NCBI RefSeq assembly: GCF_003284925.1
Contig: NZ_QMEX01000004.1
Coordinates: 1 to 64,000, forward strand
From: Mycolicibacter senuensis
Lineage (GTDB): Bacteria > Actinomycetota > Actinomycetes > Mycobacteriales > Mycobacteriaceae
Direction: 5' to 3'
DNA: 64,000 nucleotides
Position 1 is the first letter of the stretch. Each line of letters opens with the position of its first letter. Of the stretch, positions 46,485 through 54,978 are shown piece by piece. The notes under the pieces were generated by a model. The model had not been told where the DNA came from and ran no database searches. It saw only the letters and a list, made by a program, of their open reading frames with translations. A program made the translations under genes and the position numbers.

Positions 46485-47377
46485 GCTGGATCCTTCCTTG
46501 CCACCCACAATGATTCGATGCGCGTCGCGGTCTCCCGCACGGCCGCGCCCAAATCGCTGACCTCTGCCGGAGTCATCGTCGCGAACGGGGACGCCCCCAC
46601 CGACATGGTGACCGTGCCATCCGCGTCGTGGATCGGTGCGGCCACGTTGGCGACCCGGTGCTCAGTGCTGTCGAGCTCACCCGGCAGGTAGTCCACCACC
46701 GTCAGGTCGGCGAAGGCGCTGGCCAGCCGGGCGGTGATCTCGTCGGGCTCGCCCTCGGCGGCCAGCGCCTGCAGCGCCGAATAGACCCGGACATATTCGC
46801 GGCTCATCCGCTCGATCGCGTACCCGCGGCTGCGCACTTCGTCGAGCACCGCACTCAGCCGCCGGCGCAGGCGCGGTGAGGGGGCGCCCAATCCGCCTAG
46901 CCACTCTCGCTTGACCTGGTCGCCGGCCTCGGCGACGAACTCCCGGCAGAACGGGGCCACTATCGGCATCCGGAACCCGACACTGACCAGCGGTGCCGCC
47001 AGTGATTCGCCGACGGTGTCGGTCACCACCACCGTCGGTCCCTGCCGGGCACCCAGCACGACCTGCATGCCTACGGTGTCGGAGAGCCGCTGCAGTTCCG
47101 GGCGAAACGCCGCCTTGTTGACCGGCCGGGTCAGCGCGGCCAGCGCGGGCCCCCATGAGTAACCGCCGGAGTGCCGGTCACGCACGATCCACTGCCGAGC
47201 CGCCAACGTGGTGACGATCGCGTGGCAGGTCCCGTGACTGATATGGAGAATCCGGGCGATCTCCGACAGCGAGAAGCCGCGTTCGGGATCAGACGCCAAC
47301 AGTTCCAGAATCCTGATCACCCGCTCGGTCGGCGGCGACGACACCGGCCGGCCGGGCTCGCCGACATTCGCCGTCAT
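46481..47377 (-). CDS. IclR-family transcriptional regulator
   Basis: A 298-residue IclR-type regulator. The N-terminal winged helix (RVIRILELLASDPERGFSLSEIARILHISHGTCHAIVTTL) and the C-terminal effector domain (VGFRMPIVAPFCREF, EVRSRGYAIERMSREYVRVYSALQAL) are visible. It probably senses a pathway acid or its CoA ester. It is inside the minus-strand operon, one base after an SDR gene, so it may autoregulate; a TTCGA-N8-TCGAA site lies upstream of the operon. Confidence 0.88.
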   Translation of the reverse strand: MTANVGEPGRPVSSPPTERVIRILELLASDPERGFSLSEIARILHISHGTCHAIVTTLAARQWIVRDRHSGGYSWGPALAALTRPVNKAAFRPELQRLSDTVGMQVVLGARQGPTVVVTDTVGESLAAPLVSVGFRMPIVAPFCREFVAEAGDQVKREWLGGLGAPSPRLRRRLSAVLDEVRSRGYAIERMSREYVRVYSALQALAAEGEPDEITARLASAFADLTVVDYLPGELDSTEHRVANVAAPIHDADGTVTMSVGASPFATMTPAEVSDLGAAVRETATRIESLWVARKDPA

Positions 47378-47378
47378 A

Positions 47379-48212
47379 TCAGGCGTTTTCGGTGGCTAAA
47401 CGCGCGCGCTCGCGCACCGAGGCGACCACTCCACCGTCGTTGAGGATATCGGTCCCGGTGAGGTAACCCGCCTGGTCGCTGGCGCAGAACGCCAGCAGTT
47501 CCGCCATCTCTTCGGGCTTGCCCCAGCGCGGGACCGCGGCGTCGGCGACCAGCGCACCCGCGCCGGCCTGTTCCTCCAACCGGCCCATCTCGGTGTCGAT
47601 CGACCCCGGCGAGACGGAGACGATGCGTAGTCCGCGGCCGTTGAACCGTTCCGCCTGCGCACTGCTGTACCAGCGCACGAACGCCTTGCTCACGGCATAG
47701 GCGATACCCGAGCGCACCTCCGCCGGCATCGGCTCGCAGACCGCCGCCATATCGGCGAGGAAGGAGTCGGCTTCGCGCAGCGCCGCCGGGAATTTGCCGA
47801 CCGGGATCAGTTCCTCCGGCAACAGGTGCGCGGCCATCGACGCCACATTGACGATCGCAGCCCCTTCGGGCGCAACGCCGTAGAACGCCTCGTTGACGTT
47901 CAGCGTGCCGATCGCGTTGGTCCGCATGACGTAATCGGCCTCACCCATGCTCGGGCTGACCCCGGCGGCGTGGATCACCGAGGCGATCGGCCCGACGGCG
48001 GCTGCGGTGTCGAAGAGCCGTGCGACGGCGTCGGGGTCGGTGACGTCACCGTTGATGACCGTGACATCAAGGTCCTTCAGCGCGGCGACCGCGGCGTCCA
48101 GCCGGTCCTGCCGGACATCGCAGAGCACCACCGCATGATCGCGTCCGACGACCTTCGCGGTGGCCACACCCATACCTCCTGCACCGCCGGTGATCACCGA
48201 TACCTTTGACAT
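47379..48212 (-). CDS. Short-chain dehydrogenase/reductase
   Basis: A 277-residue classical SDR: VSVITGGAGGMGVATAKVV binds the cofactor, the serine is in NVASMAAH, and YAVSK supplies Tyr and Lys. An insertion after the serine strand (LLPEELIPVGKFPAALREADSFLADM) is like that of coniferyl-alcohol/3-alpha-hydroxysteroid dehydrogenase relatives. It lies 7 bp after the SDR at 48220 and one base before iclR. Confidence 0.87.
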   Translation of the reverse strand: MSKVSVITGGAGGMGVATAKVVGRDHAVVLCDVRQDRLDAAVAALKDLDVTVINGDVTDPDAVARLFDTAAAVGPIASVIHAAGVSPSMGEADYVMRTNAIGTLNVNEAFYGVAPEGAAIVNVASMAAHLLPEELIPVGKFPAALREADSFLADMAAVCEPMPAEVRSGIAYAVSKAFVRWYSSAQAERFNGRGLRIVSVSPGSIDTEMGRLEEQAGAGALVADAAVPRWGKPEEMAELLAFCASDQAGYLTGTDILNDGGVVASVRERARLATENA

Positions 48213-48219
48213 GACTCCC

Positions 48220-49035
48220 TCACTTCCCCATGGCGGCGCTGATCGCCTGGGCCATGAACGCGACCGACTCGTTGCGGCCCATCGAAGCGAATAACTGTGC
48301 CGCGCCGGTGATCTCGTCGCCGACGTACACCGTGGGTCCGTTGCTGAGGTTGTTCAGTGCCGTGGCCACCGCCCGCTCGACGGGCGCGGCGCCGGGCGGC
48401 ACCTGTTCTGTCGACCCGATCTGGCCGCGTTCGTGCTCGAGCCGCCGCAGCGCCGGGGTATCGGTCTTGCCCAGGATCAGGCCGATCACGTCGACGCCGG
48501 TGTCACGCAACTCGCACCAGAGTGCCTCGGCGAACACCATGTCAAAGGCTTTGGACGCACCGTAGACCACCATGTTGGGGCCGCCGACGAAGCCGGCACC
48601 CGAGCCCAGGATCACGATGGCGCCCGCCCCGCGCTGAACCATGGCCGGGGCAAGGGCATGGCAGAGCTGCATCGGCCCGACGCAGTTGCGCTGCACCATC
48701 GCCTCGGCCGCCGTAATCGTGTTGTCGAGAAAGGGTTTGAAGTCGGGGTCGGCGCCGGCGCAATACACCAGGAACCCGATGTCCAAGTCGCTCGCCGTGT
48801 CGATCACGGTGTTCGCCGCGCCGGGTTCGGTGAGATCGACCGCCACGGTTCGGGTTTGGACGCCATGACGTTGCGCGATCCCGGTAGCGACCTCGGCGAG
48901 CAGCTGCCGGCGGCGCGCCACGAGCACGACGTTGAGCCCACCTTCGGCCAGCGCCTCGGCGAAAGCCGCGCCGACGCCGTCAGAGGCGCCGACGATCAGC
49001 GCCCACGGCCCGTACTTGCCGACATCGACCGTCAC
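48220..49035 (-). CDS. Short-chain dehydrogenase/reductase
   Basis: A 271-residue SDR: GPWALIVGASDGVGAAFAEALA, IVILGSGAGFVGGPNMVVYGASK with the YxxxK pair, and a C-terminal part that is unusually long for a classical SDR and lacks the common DGG end. The GTG at 49035 lies directly behind a palindrome, so a leaderless mRNA is possible. It is the first gene of the operon reaching to 40866. Confidence 0.86.
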   Translation of the reverse strand: MTVDVGKYGPWALIVGASDGVGAAFAEALAEGGLNVVLVARRRQLLAEVATGIAQRHGVQTRTVAVDLTEPGAANTVIDTASDLDIGFLVYCAGADPDFKPFLDNTITAAEAMVQRNCVGPMQLCHALAPAMVQRGAGAIVILGSGAGFVGGPNMVVYGASKAFDMVFAEALWCELRDTGVDVIGLILGKTDTPALRRLEHERGQIGSTEQVPPGAAPVERAVATALNNLSNGPTVYVGDEITGAAQLFASMGRNESVAFMAQAISAAMGK

Positions 49036-49059
49036 ATTTTCGAACGATACGTCGAATAT
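49036..49059. promoter_or_regulatory. Palindrome upstream of the SDR-iclR operon
   Basis: ATTTTCGA (49036-49043) and TCGAATAT (49052-49059) pair at 7 of 8 positions around an 8-base spacer and touch the GTG start at 49035. TTCG/CGAA half sites are seen in several IclR-family operators, and iclR lies in this operon, so autoregulation is a fair inference. The rest of the gap to 49125 shows nothing clear. Confidence 0.45.
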
Positions 49060-49125
49060 CCGACGCAGGCAAGATCAGCGGCCCGCAGCGAACCGGGGTC
49101 CCGCACCAGCGGCGGCAGATTGAAG

Positions 49126-50388
49126 TCAAGCTTTGGCCAGCTGCTTCTCGGCGTACCGGCGCGCCCACTCGGCACGCGGCCGGATCGAGACGTCGACATC
49201 GGTGGCCTTCGCGCGCAGCGCACCCACCGTCGCCTGCTCGCGCGGGGTATGGGCGAACGGATCCCAGCTGAAGAACCGCGCGGAGTTCTGCCAGGTGATC
49301 TTGTTGATGTCGGAGTCGTCGGCACCGGCGGCCTCCAACTCGGCGAGCACCTGTTCGGGTGCGTCCGGCCAGAAGCAGTCCGAGTGCGGGTAGTCGCACT
49401 CCCAGGCGATGATGTCGATACCGATCTCGTGGCGCAGCTTTAGCGAGGTCTTGTCGGTGACGTAGCAGGCCAGCGAGTGCTCCCGGAACACCTCCGAGGG
49501 CAGCTTGTCGCCGAAGTCACGGCGCAGCCACTTCTGGTTGGTGTAGTGCCGGTCGCTGCGGTCCAGGTAGAACGGGATCCAGCCGATGCCGCCCTCGGAG
49601 AACGCGAACTTCAGATTCGGGTAGTTGCGCATCGCCGGGCCCCACAGCAGGTCCTGGGCGCACATCGCCGAGATCTGGGTGGCCAGGATGATCATGTTGT
49701 CGATCGGGGCGTTGGGGGCCATGCTGATCGCACCGAAGCCGGTGCCGATGTGCAGGCACATCACCACGTCTTCCTCCGACAACGTGCGGAACACCGGCCC
49801 CCAGTAGTCCTCGTCGTGATAGCTGGGCAGGCCCTCCAGGTGCGGCAGTTCGGGCATGGTGACCGCCCGGCAGCCCTTGGCCGCCACCCGGCGGATCTCC
49901 GCGCACATCGCTTCGGGATTCCAGGTCGGCAGGATCGCGATCGGGATGAACCGGCCCGGCGCCGAGCCCGCCCATTCGTCGATGTGCCAGTCGTTGTAGG
50001 CCGACACCATCACCAGCGTGACGTTCTCGCGGGTCATGTTGAGGTGGCGCGCGGAGAACCCGGTGAAGGTCGGGAAGCACATCGAGGCGAGGATGCCGTT
50101 GCGGTTCATGTCGCGGACGCGCTCGTGCACGTCGTAGGCGCCGGGGCGCATCTCGGCGAACCCGGCGGGGTCTCGGCCCCACTCCTCGGCCGGCCACGAC
50201 ACCACCGCGTTGAGCCCGCTGACCCCTTGCGGGCGGCCCTGGTACATCCACTGGTCGACACCCTTGTCGTCGGTGACGACGATGGGTGCCTCGTCCTTGT
50301 ATTTGGCGGGCACGTGACGCAGGAACATGTCCGGCGGCTCCACCACGTGATCGTCGATGCTGACCAGGATCAAGTCGTCGATGTTCAT
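49126..50388 (-). CDS. Amidohydrolase-2 family protein
   Basis: A 420-residue TIM-barrel amidohydrolase-2 protein. It opens with LVSIDDHVVEPPDMF (the D-x-H-type first strand), continues with ASMCFPTFTGFSARHL and AFSEGGIGWIPFYLDRSDRH, and has AWECDYPHSDCFWPDAPE as the late Asp segment. It is not close to the paralogues at 38712 and 56604 and may catalyse a different step. Only 25 bp separate its ATG from the divergent araC gene. Confidence 0.86.
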   Translation of the reverse strand: MNIDDLILVSIDDHVVEPPDMFLRHVPAKYKDEAPIVVTDDKGVDQWMYQGRPQGVSGLNAVVSWPAEEWGRDPAGFAEMRPGAYDVHERVRDMNRNGILASMCFPTFTGFSARHLNMTRENVTLVMVSAYNDWHIDEWAGSAPGRFIPIAILPTWNPEAMCAEIRRVAAKGCRAVTMPELPHLEGLPSYHDEDYWGPVFRTLSEEDVVMCLHIGTGFGAISMAPNAPIDNMIILATQISAMCAQDLLWGPAMRNYPNLKFAFSEGGIGWIPFYLDRSDRHYTNQKWLRRDFGDKLPSEVFREHSLACYVTDKTSLKLRHEIGIDIIAWECDYPHSDCFWPDAPEQVLAELEAAGADDSDINKITWQNSARFFSWDPFAHTPREQATVGALRAKATDVDVSIRPRAEWARRYAEKQLAKA

Positions 50389-50393
50389 ACCTC

Positions 50394-50401
50394 TACTAGT
50401 A
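50394..50401. promoter_or_regulatory. Symmetric TACTAGTA in a 25-bp divergent promoter
   Basis: The perfect palindrome TACTAGTA is at the centre of the 25-bp gap between the amidohydrolase ATG (50388) and the araC GTG (50414). It is about equally far from both starts, so it might be a shared -10 region giving two leaderless or near-leaderless transcripts. Match to the -10 consensus is only partial. Confidence 0.3.
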
Positions 50402-50413
50402 CCCTGGAAAACC

Positions 50414-51232
50414 GTGACCGTCTCCGCGCGTTCGGCCATAGACTTTGCAGAACCGGCCAACATCGATCTGCGTCGGGGCGGTCGTGCCCGCGCCGGCAGC
50501 TATCTCTACGAGGGGCAGCATCTGGTCACCGGGTGGCACTCCCATGAGATGCACCAGATCGAGTACGCCGTCGGCGGGGTGGTGGAGGTCGAGACCGCCG
50601 CGGCGCACTACCTGTTGCCGCCGCAGCAGGCGGCCTGGATTCCGGCGGGGCTGGAGCATCAGGCCGTCATGCGCCCGGAGGTGCGCACCGTGGCAGTGAT
50701 GTTCGACCCGGAACTGGTCGCGCACGCCGGTGATCGCGCCCGCATCCTGACCGTCTCGCCGCTGATCCGGGAGATGATGTTGTACTCGCTGCGCTGGCCG
50801 ATCGAGCGATCCGACGGCGACACGGTCTCCGACGACTTCTTCCGCACGCTGGGTCATCTGGTCTCGGCCGCGCTCGACCACGAGGCCCCGCTGAGCCTAC
50901 CGGTGTCCGATCACCCGATCGTGGGCCCGGCCATGGTCTACACCAAGGCGCATCTCGCCTCGGCGACCGCGGCCGAGGTGAGCCGCGCTGTCGCGGTCTC
51001 CGAGCGCACGCTGCGCCGGCAGTTCGAAGCGGTGACCGGGATGTCGTGGCGGACGTATCTGCTGCACGCCCGGATGCTGCAGGCGATGGCGCTGCTGGCG
51101 GCGCCCGATCAGGGGGTGCAGCAGACGGCGACGGCCGTTGGATTCGACAGCCTGTCCGCGTTCACTCGAGCGTTCACCAGGTTCGCCGGCGAAGCGCCGT
51201 CGCGCTACCACCGCCGGATCACGGCGGTTTAG
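50414..51232 (+). CDS. AraC-family transcriptional regulator
   Basis: A 272-residue AraC-type regulator with an N-terminal cupin (HLVTGWHSHEMHQIEYAVGG; LLPPQQAAWIPAGLEHQAVMRPEV) and two C-terminal helix-turn-helix motifs (ATAAEVSRAVAVSERTLRRQF; QTATAVGFDSLSAFTRAFTRF). It is divergent from an amidohydrolase gene, which it probably controls. GTG 50414 is the first start outside the divergent gene. The stop codon lies inside the first unit of the tandem repeat that follows. Confidence 0.88.
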   Translation: MTVSARSAIDFAEPANIDLRRGGRARAGSYLYEGQHLVTGWHSHEMHQIEYAVGGVVEVETAAAHYLLPPQQAAWIPAGLEHQAVMRPEVRTVAVMFDPELVAHAGDRARILTVSPLIREMMLYSLRWPIERSDGDTVSDDFFRTLGHLVSAALDHEAPLSLPVSDHPIVGPAMVYTKAHLASATAAEVSRAVAVSERTLRRQFEAVTGMSWRTYLLHARMLQAMALLAAPDQGVQQTATAVGFDSLSAFTRAFTRFAGEAPSRYHRRITAV

Positions 51233-51392
51233 CGAGGCTCGACGCAGGAGAGCCGAAGCTGGAACCGCCGCGGGGGCACGGCGGTTTAGCGAGGCTCGAC
51301 GCAGGAGAGCCGAAGCTGGAACCGCCGCGGGGGCACGGCGGTTTAGCGAGGCTCGACGCAGGAGAGCCGAAGCTGGAACCGCCGCGGGGGCA
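51222..51392. repeat. Three-copy 57-bp tandem hairpin repeat (REP-like)
   Basis: Three nearly identical units start at 51222, 51279 and 51336. The core is 49 bp, bounded by CGGCGGTT and AACCGCCG with inner pairing, and is followed by the 8-base spacer CGGGGGCA. It is the same family as 9560-9727, with one more base pair at the end of the inner arm. The first unit contains the araC stop. No gene lies in the rest of 51233-51497. Confidence 0.88.
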
Positions 51393-51497
51393 CGACGGCT
51401 TGACGACGCGGCGAATAGGCCGCCCGAGTGACGAGGCCTACTGAATAACCGTATCCTGCAACCAAACTGATCCACACCTAACCCAAGGGATGAGCGT

Positions 51498-51893
51498 ATG
51501 ACGGACTGGCGTGCCAAAGGTCTTCGAGTTTTCCGGGAGATGCTGCCGGGCGTGCTGCCCGATGGCGACGTCGACTTCCACCACGGGTTCGCGCCGGAAC
51601 TCATGGATATCGGCGTCGAAGGCGTCTTCGGCCGGCTGTGGTCGCGCGAAGGCCTGGCACGCCGGGACCGCAGTCTGCTCACGCTGGGCATGCTGATAGC
51701 ACTGGGCGCCGAAGATGAACTCGAGTCGCACTTCCGGATCGCCGAGCAGAATGGCCTGACCCGCGACGAACTGGCCGAAGTGGTCTATCACACCACCGGT
51801 TACGTCGGCTTCCCCGCTGCCAACGCGGCCAAGAAGGCGGCCCTACGGGCCTTCGCCAAGCGGGCCGACAACGGCGAAACCGCCGTCACTTGA
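51498..51893 (+). CDS. Carboxymuconolactone decarboxylase-family protein
   Basis: A 131-residue helical protein of the carboxymuconolactone decarboxylase (CMD)/AhpD superfamily: WSREGLARRDRSLLTLGMLIALGAEDELESHFRIAEQNGLTRDEL and YHTTGYVGFPAANAA. No CxxC is present, so it fits the gamma-CMD branch rather than a peroxidase. It may be a decarboxylase or lactone-acting enzyme of the pathway. Its end overlaps the convergent acyl-CoA dehydrogenase gene by 8 bp. Confidence 0.85.
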   Translation: MTDWRAKGLRVFREMLPGVLPDGDVDFHHGFAPELMDIGVEGVFGRLWSREGLARRDRSLLTLGMLIALGAEDELESHFRIAEQNGLTRDELAEVVYHTTGYVGFPAANAAKKAALRAFAKRADNGETAVT

Positions 51894-53058
51894 CCAGCGG
51901 CGGCGAATAATTCGGCTTGCCCAGCCCGAGCACGTACTGGGCGATCATGTTCCGGAACACCTCCAGGGTGCCGCCGTAGATGCCGACCAGCGGAGCGAAC
52001 CGGTAGACGTAGTCCGACGCACCGTCGTCGACGGCGCCGTCGGTGCCGATCGGCAGCGCCGACGCGCTGCCGAGCAGGTCCATCAGATCCGGTGACACGT
52101 CGCGCATCGCCTGCGCGAGCGCGACCCGGCCGAAGATGGACGGGGCCGACAGGGACGCCTCCACCCGGGCGGCGGCCCGACCGAGTCGGTAGGCCACCGA
52201 ACGATCGTCGATGCGTCCCGACCGCCCGACGACCGCGCCGGCTCTGTCGACGGCCTCGGCCATGAAGCCGGCCTGGTGCATCATGATCGACACATCCTGT
52301 AGCCCGTCGGGATCGGCGTCCACAGCACCGTGTTCGACGTTGAGCGGTACGCGCAGCACCGTCCAGCCGCCGTTGACCTCCCCCAGCCGGTATTTGTCGT
52401 CGACGCGGACATCGCTGTAGTAGACGATGTTGGTCCGGTCGCCGTCGACGGTGCGCAGGCCCTGGATCTCGATACCCGGGGAATTCAGTGGCACCAGGAA
52501 CATCGTGAGGCTCTTGTGCTTTCGCGCTTCCGGGTCGGTGTTGGTGATCAGGAAGACGTACTGGCAGTTGTGGGCGCCGGTGGTGAACATCTTGGAGCCA
52601 TTGATAATCCAGCTTGACCCATCGCGGACCGCCCGGGTTTTGCAGGTGGCGACGTCGGAGCCGCCTTCGGGTTCGGTGTAGCCCAGGCAGAGCCGGATGT
52701 GGCCGCTGAAGACGCCGGGCAGGATCTCCTCGCACAGCTCCGGCGAACCGAACGACGCCACCGAGCGCGCCACCATTGCGGTGGTCCCCCACGTCACCCA
52801 GGGCACGTGCGCGCGGCGCTTCTCCAGCTCCCAGATGCGTCGGCGCACCCGGGAGAAGCCGCCGTCGGCCTCGGTCTTCCATTCCTTTTCCAGGTAGCCG
52901 GCGGCGCCCAGCGCCAGGTGAACCCCTTCGTCGAAATTGTCTCCGGTCTCGCGGTCGCGGCGCTTGACGTCCTCGGTGACGTGGGTGGCGAGGAAGGTAC
53001 GTGCCTCTTGGAGGAAAGCCAGGTCGTCGTCTGTCAGTTGCGGTCGGGAGAAGTCCAT
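51886..53058 (-). CDS. Acyl-CoA dehydrogenase, large partner
   Basis: A 390-residue FAD acyl-CoA dehydrogenase: LCLGYTEPEGGSDVATCKTRAV, WIINGSKMFTTGAHNCQYVF, and IYGGTLEVFRNMIAQYVLGLGKP. It lies next to a shorter dehydrogenase gene (53072). Neighbouring pairs of this kind make the alpha2-beta2 heterotetramers known from steroid side-chain catabolism (FadE26-27, FadE28-29). This member keeps the FAD-binding middle region. ATG 53058 is the natural start; the upstream frame is a shadow of the neighbour. Confidence 0.88.
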   Translation of the reverse strand: MDFSRPQLTDDDLAFLQEARTFLATHVTEDVKRRDRETGDNFDEGVHLALGAAGYLEKEWKTEADGGFSRVRRRIWELEKRRAHVPWVTWGTTAMVARSVASFGSPELCEEILPGVFSGHIRLCLGYTEPEGGSDVATCKTRAVRDGSSWIINGSKMFTTGAHNCQYVFLITNTDPEARKHKSLTMFLVPLNSPGIEIQGLRTVDGDRTNIVYYSDVRVDDKYRLGEVNGGWTVLRVPLNVEHGAVDADPDGLQDVSIMMHQAGFMAEAVDRAGAVVGRSGRIDDRSVAYRLGRAAARVEASLSAPSIFGRVALAQAMRDVSPDLMDLLGSASALPIGTDGAVDDGASDYVYRFAPLVGIYGGTLEVFRNMIAQYVLGLGKPNYSPPLVK

Positions 53059-53071
53059 GATGTTCGGTGTC

Positions 53072-54127
53072 CTATTCGGCTGCGGGGTCGGCGGTTTCAC
53101 GGGCGGCGACGATCTCGGCGATGCGGCATGCGCTGGAACCGGGGTCGCCGCCGGCCAATGGCCAGCCGCGGGCCCGCACCAGATACGCCGTGGCCGCGGC
53201 CTCCGCCGAGACCCCGAGACCACCTTGGATGTGCACCGCCATGGTGGCGGCCTTGGCGGCTTCTTCGGCCATGAACACGAACGCCGAGGCGGCCAGCTCC
53301 GGCCGCTCATCGGGCTCGTTGTCCATGAACCAGCCGGCGCGGTAGGCCAGATTGCGACCGCTGGCAACGGTGATGGCCATGTTGGCCAGCGGGTGTGAGA
53401 TCGCCTGCAGGGTCCCGATCGGAACCCCGAGCGTGTAGCGGGTCTTGGCGAACTCCGCAGCAATCGTCATGGTCTGCTCCACCATCCCGACCAGCGCGGC
53501 GGCGGTCAGCAGCCGCCATTCATCCAGCGCCCGCTGGTATTCCGCGACGGCGTCGGCACCTTCGGCCAGCACGGTCCGGGCGTCGGCGGTGTCGGGGTCG
53601 ATCCAGGCCATCGGCAGCCGGCCGATGTTGTCGACGGTCGCCGGCCGGGTATCGAAGACCAGGCGGACGATCTGGTCACCGTCGCGGACGATGATCTCGT
53701 CGGCGACCGAACCGGTGGGCAGCAGCCGCGGGCCCACAGCGCTGTCCTGATGCGGGTCGAACGCGACCAAGCGTGTCCCGGTGACGATGTCGCCGTTCGA
53801 CAGTGCGCCGAGCCGTTCCAGTAGCCGTGCGGCGCAGACATGGTCGATCCAGGGCACCGGCGCCAGCGCCCGGCCGATCTCCTCGGCGACCAGGGTGAGG
53901 TCCACCAGGGTGGCGCCGTCGCCGCCGGCCGACTCCGGCAGCGCCATTGTGGTGGCGCCCATCGCGCACAGCCGCTCCCACAGATTCTTGTCGAAGCCGG
54001 ATTCCTCGGCGGCACATACGGTTTCGATATCGCAGTGGGTGGTGAAGAACTGCTTGTAGGCGGCCTGCAGCGCCTGGTGATCCTCGGTCAGGCTGTAGTC
54101 CAGCCTGCGCAGCTCGAAACGGTCCAT
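53072..54127 (-). CDS. Acyl-CoA dehydrogenase, small partner
   Basis: A 351-residue acyl-CoA dehydrogenase-like protein: LPESAGGDGATLVDLTLVAEEIGRALAPVPW, then TRYTLGVPIGTLQAISHPLANM and VHIQGGLGVSAEAAATAYLVRA. The middle domain is short and lacks the FxEPxxGSD segment, as in the non-FAD-loop partner of heterotetrameric dehydrogenases. It starts one base after the amidohydrolase gene and 13 bp before its presumed partner. Confidence 0.86.
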   Translation of the reverse strand: MDRFELRRLDYSLTEDHQALQAAYKQFFTTHCDIETVCAAEESGFDKNLWERLCAMGATTMALPESAGGDGATLVDLTLVAEEIGRALAPVPWIDHVCAARLLERLGALSNGDIVTGTRLVAFDPHQDSAVGPRLLPTGSVADEIIVRDGDQIVRLVFDTRPATVDNIGRLPMAWIDPDTADARTVLAEGADAVAEYQRALDEWRLLTAAALVGMVEQTMTIAAEFAKTRYTLGVPIGTLQAISHPLANMAITVASGRNLAYRAGWFMDNEPDERPELAASAFVFMAEEAAKAATMAVHIQGGLGVSAEAAATAYLVRARGWPLAGGDPGSSACRIAEIVAARETADPAAE

Positions 54128-54128
54128 A

Positions 54129-54968
54129 TCAGCTCTCGTGTTCGGGGACGCGCGGGTCGGTGAAGAAGAAGTCGTTGGCGTTGCGGTACAGGTACTTGTC
54201 CATCACCTCGTCAGGCAGGTCAAGTGCGCACGCTTCGGGCACCACGCGGTTCATCCGCAACACCGGCCAGTCGGAGGCGAAGATGATCTTGTCGGCGCCG
54301 CGGGTGCGCATGTAGTGCAGCAGCGCCCCCGGCAACCGCTTCGGCGACCATGCCGACGTCATCAGTCGCAGGTTGCGGTATTTGATCAGCATGCGGATGG
54401 CAACGTCCCACCAGGGGTCGGCACCGTGGATCATGCACAGCCGCAGTTCCGGGAAGCGCACGCAGACCCGATCCAGGTGAATCGGATGCTGGACTTCGCC
54501 GGGGATCGGCGGGCCGGGAATGCCGGTGTTGACGCATAACGGCAGATCCAGTTCTGCGCACTTGGCGTACAACGGATAGTAGACAGCGTCACTGGGCGGG
54601 TATTGGCCATCGCCCCAGAAGCTGGGCCCCACCACGGCGTAGGCGACCGGCAGGTCCTTGACCACGGCCCTGAGTTCGCGCAGCGACGGTACCGGCCGTA
54701 ACAGGTTCGCCCCGCCCATCGCCAGGGCGAAACGATCCGGCCTGTCCGCCACGAACTTTCGCGCGGTCACCGATGGCTTGGTGAGGTTGTCCATCAAGAT
54801 GGCCTTGGCCACACCGTTGGCGTCCATCTCGTCGAGCAGCGCCGACATGTCGACCGGATCGAACATCGACGCCGGCCCCTTGAAGTACTCGTCGCGCGTC
54901 TTGCGCATCCAGGCCGGCTGTTCGCTTTCGCCGAAGTGCACATTGACCAGGCAGTCGATTGCTCTCAT
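54129..54968 (-). CDS. Amidohydrolase-2 family protein, short
   Basis: A 279-residue amidohydrolase-2 protein. MRAIDCLVNVHFGE replaces the usual D-x-H-x-H start, AMGGANLLRPVPSLRELRAVVKD and CVNTGIPGPPIPGEVQHP are in the barrel, and IIFASDWPVLRMNR is the late Asp segment. It is shorter than its neighbours of the family. It lies 10 bp after fadD and is part of the seven-gene operon ending at 51886 (six neighbours plus itself, counting 57859). Confidence 0.83.
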   Translation of the reverse strand: MRAIDCLVNVHFGESEQPAWMRKTRDEYFKGPASMFDPVDMSALLDEMDANGVAKAILMDNLTKPSVTARKFVADRPDRFALAMGGANLLRPVPSLRELRAVVKDLPVAYAVVGPSFWGDGQYPPSDAVYYPLYAKCAELDLPLCVNTGIPGPPIPGEVQHPIHLDRVCVRFPELRLCMIHGADPWWDVAIRMLIKYRNLRLMTSAWSPKRLPGALLHYMRTRGADKIIFASDWPVLRMNRVVPEACALDLPDEVMDKYLYRNANDFFFTDPRVPEHES

Positions 54969-54978
54969 GTTGGCTCTC

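Noticed and set aside
51046..51444. Frames through the 51.2 kb repeats that read as repeated peptides (GGLARLDAGEPKLEPPRGH type)
   Set aside because: The peptide repetition only mirrors the 57-bp DNA units, the frame overlaps araC, and no ribosome site or family match is seen.
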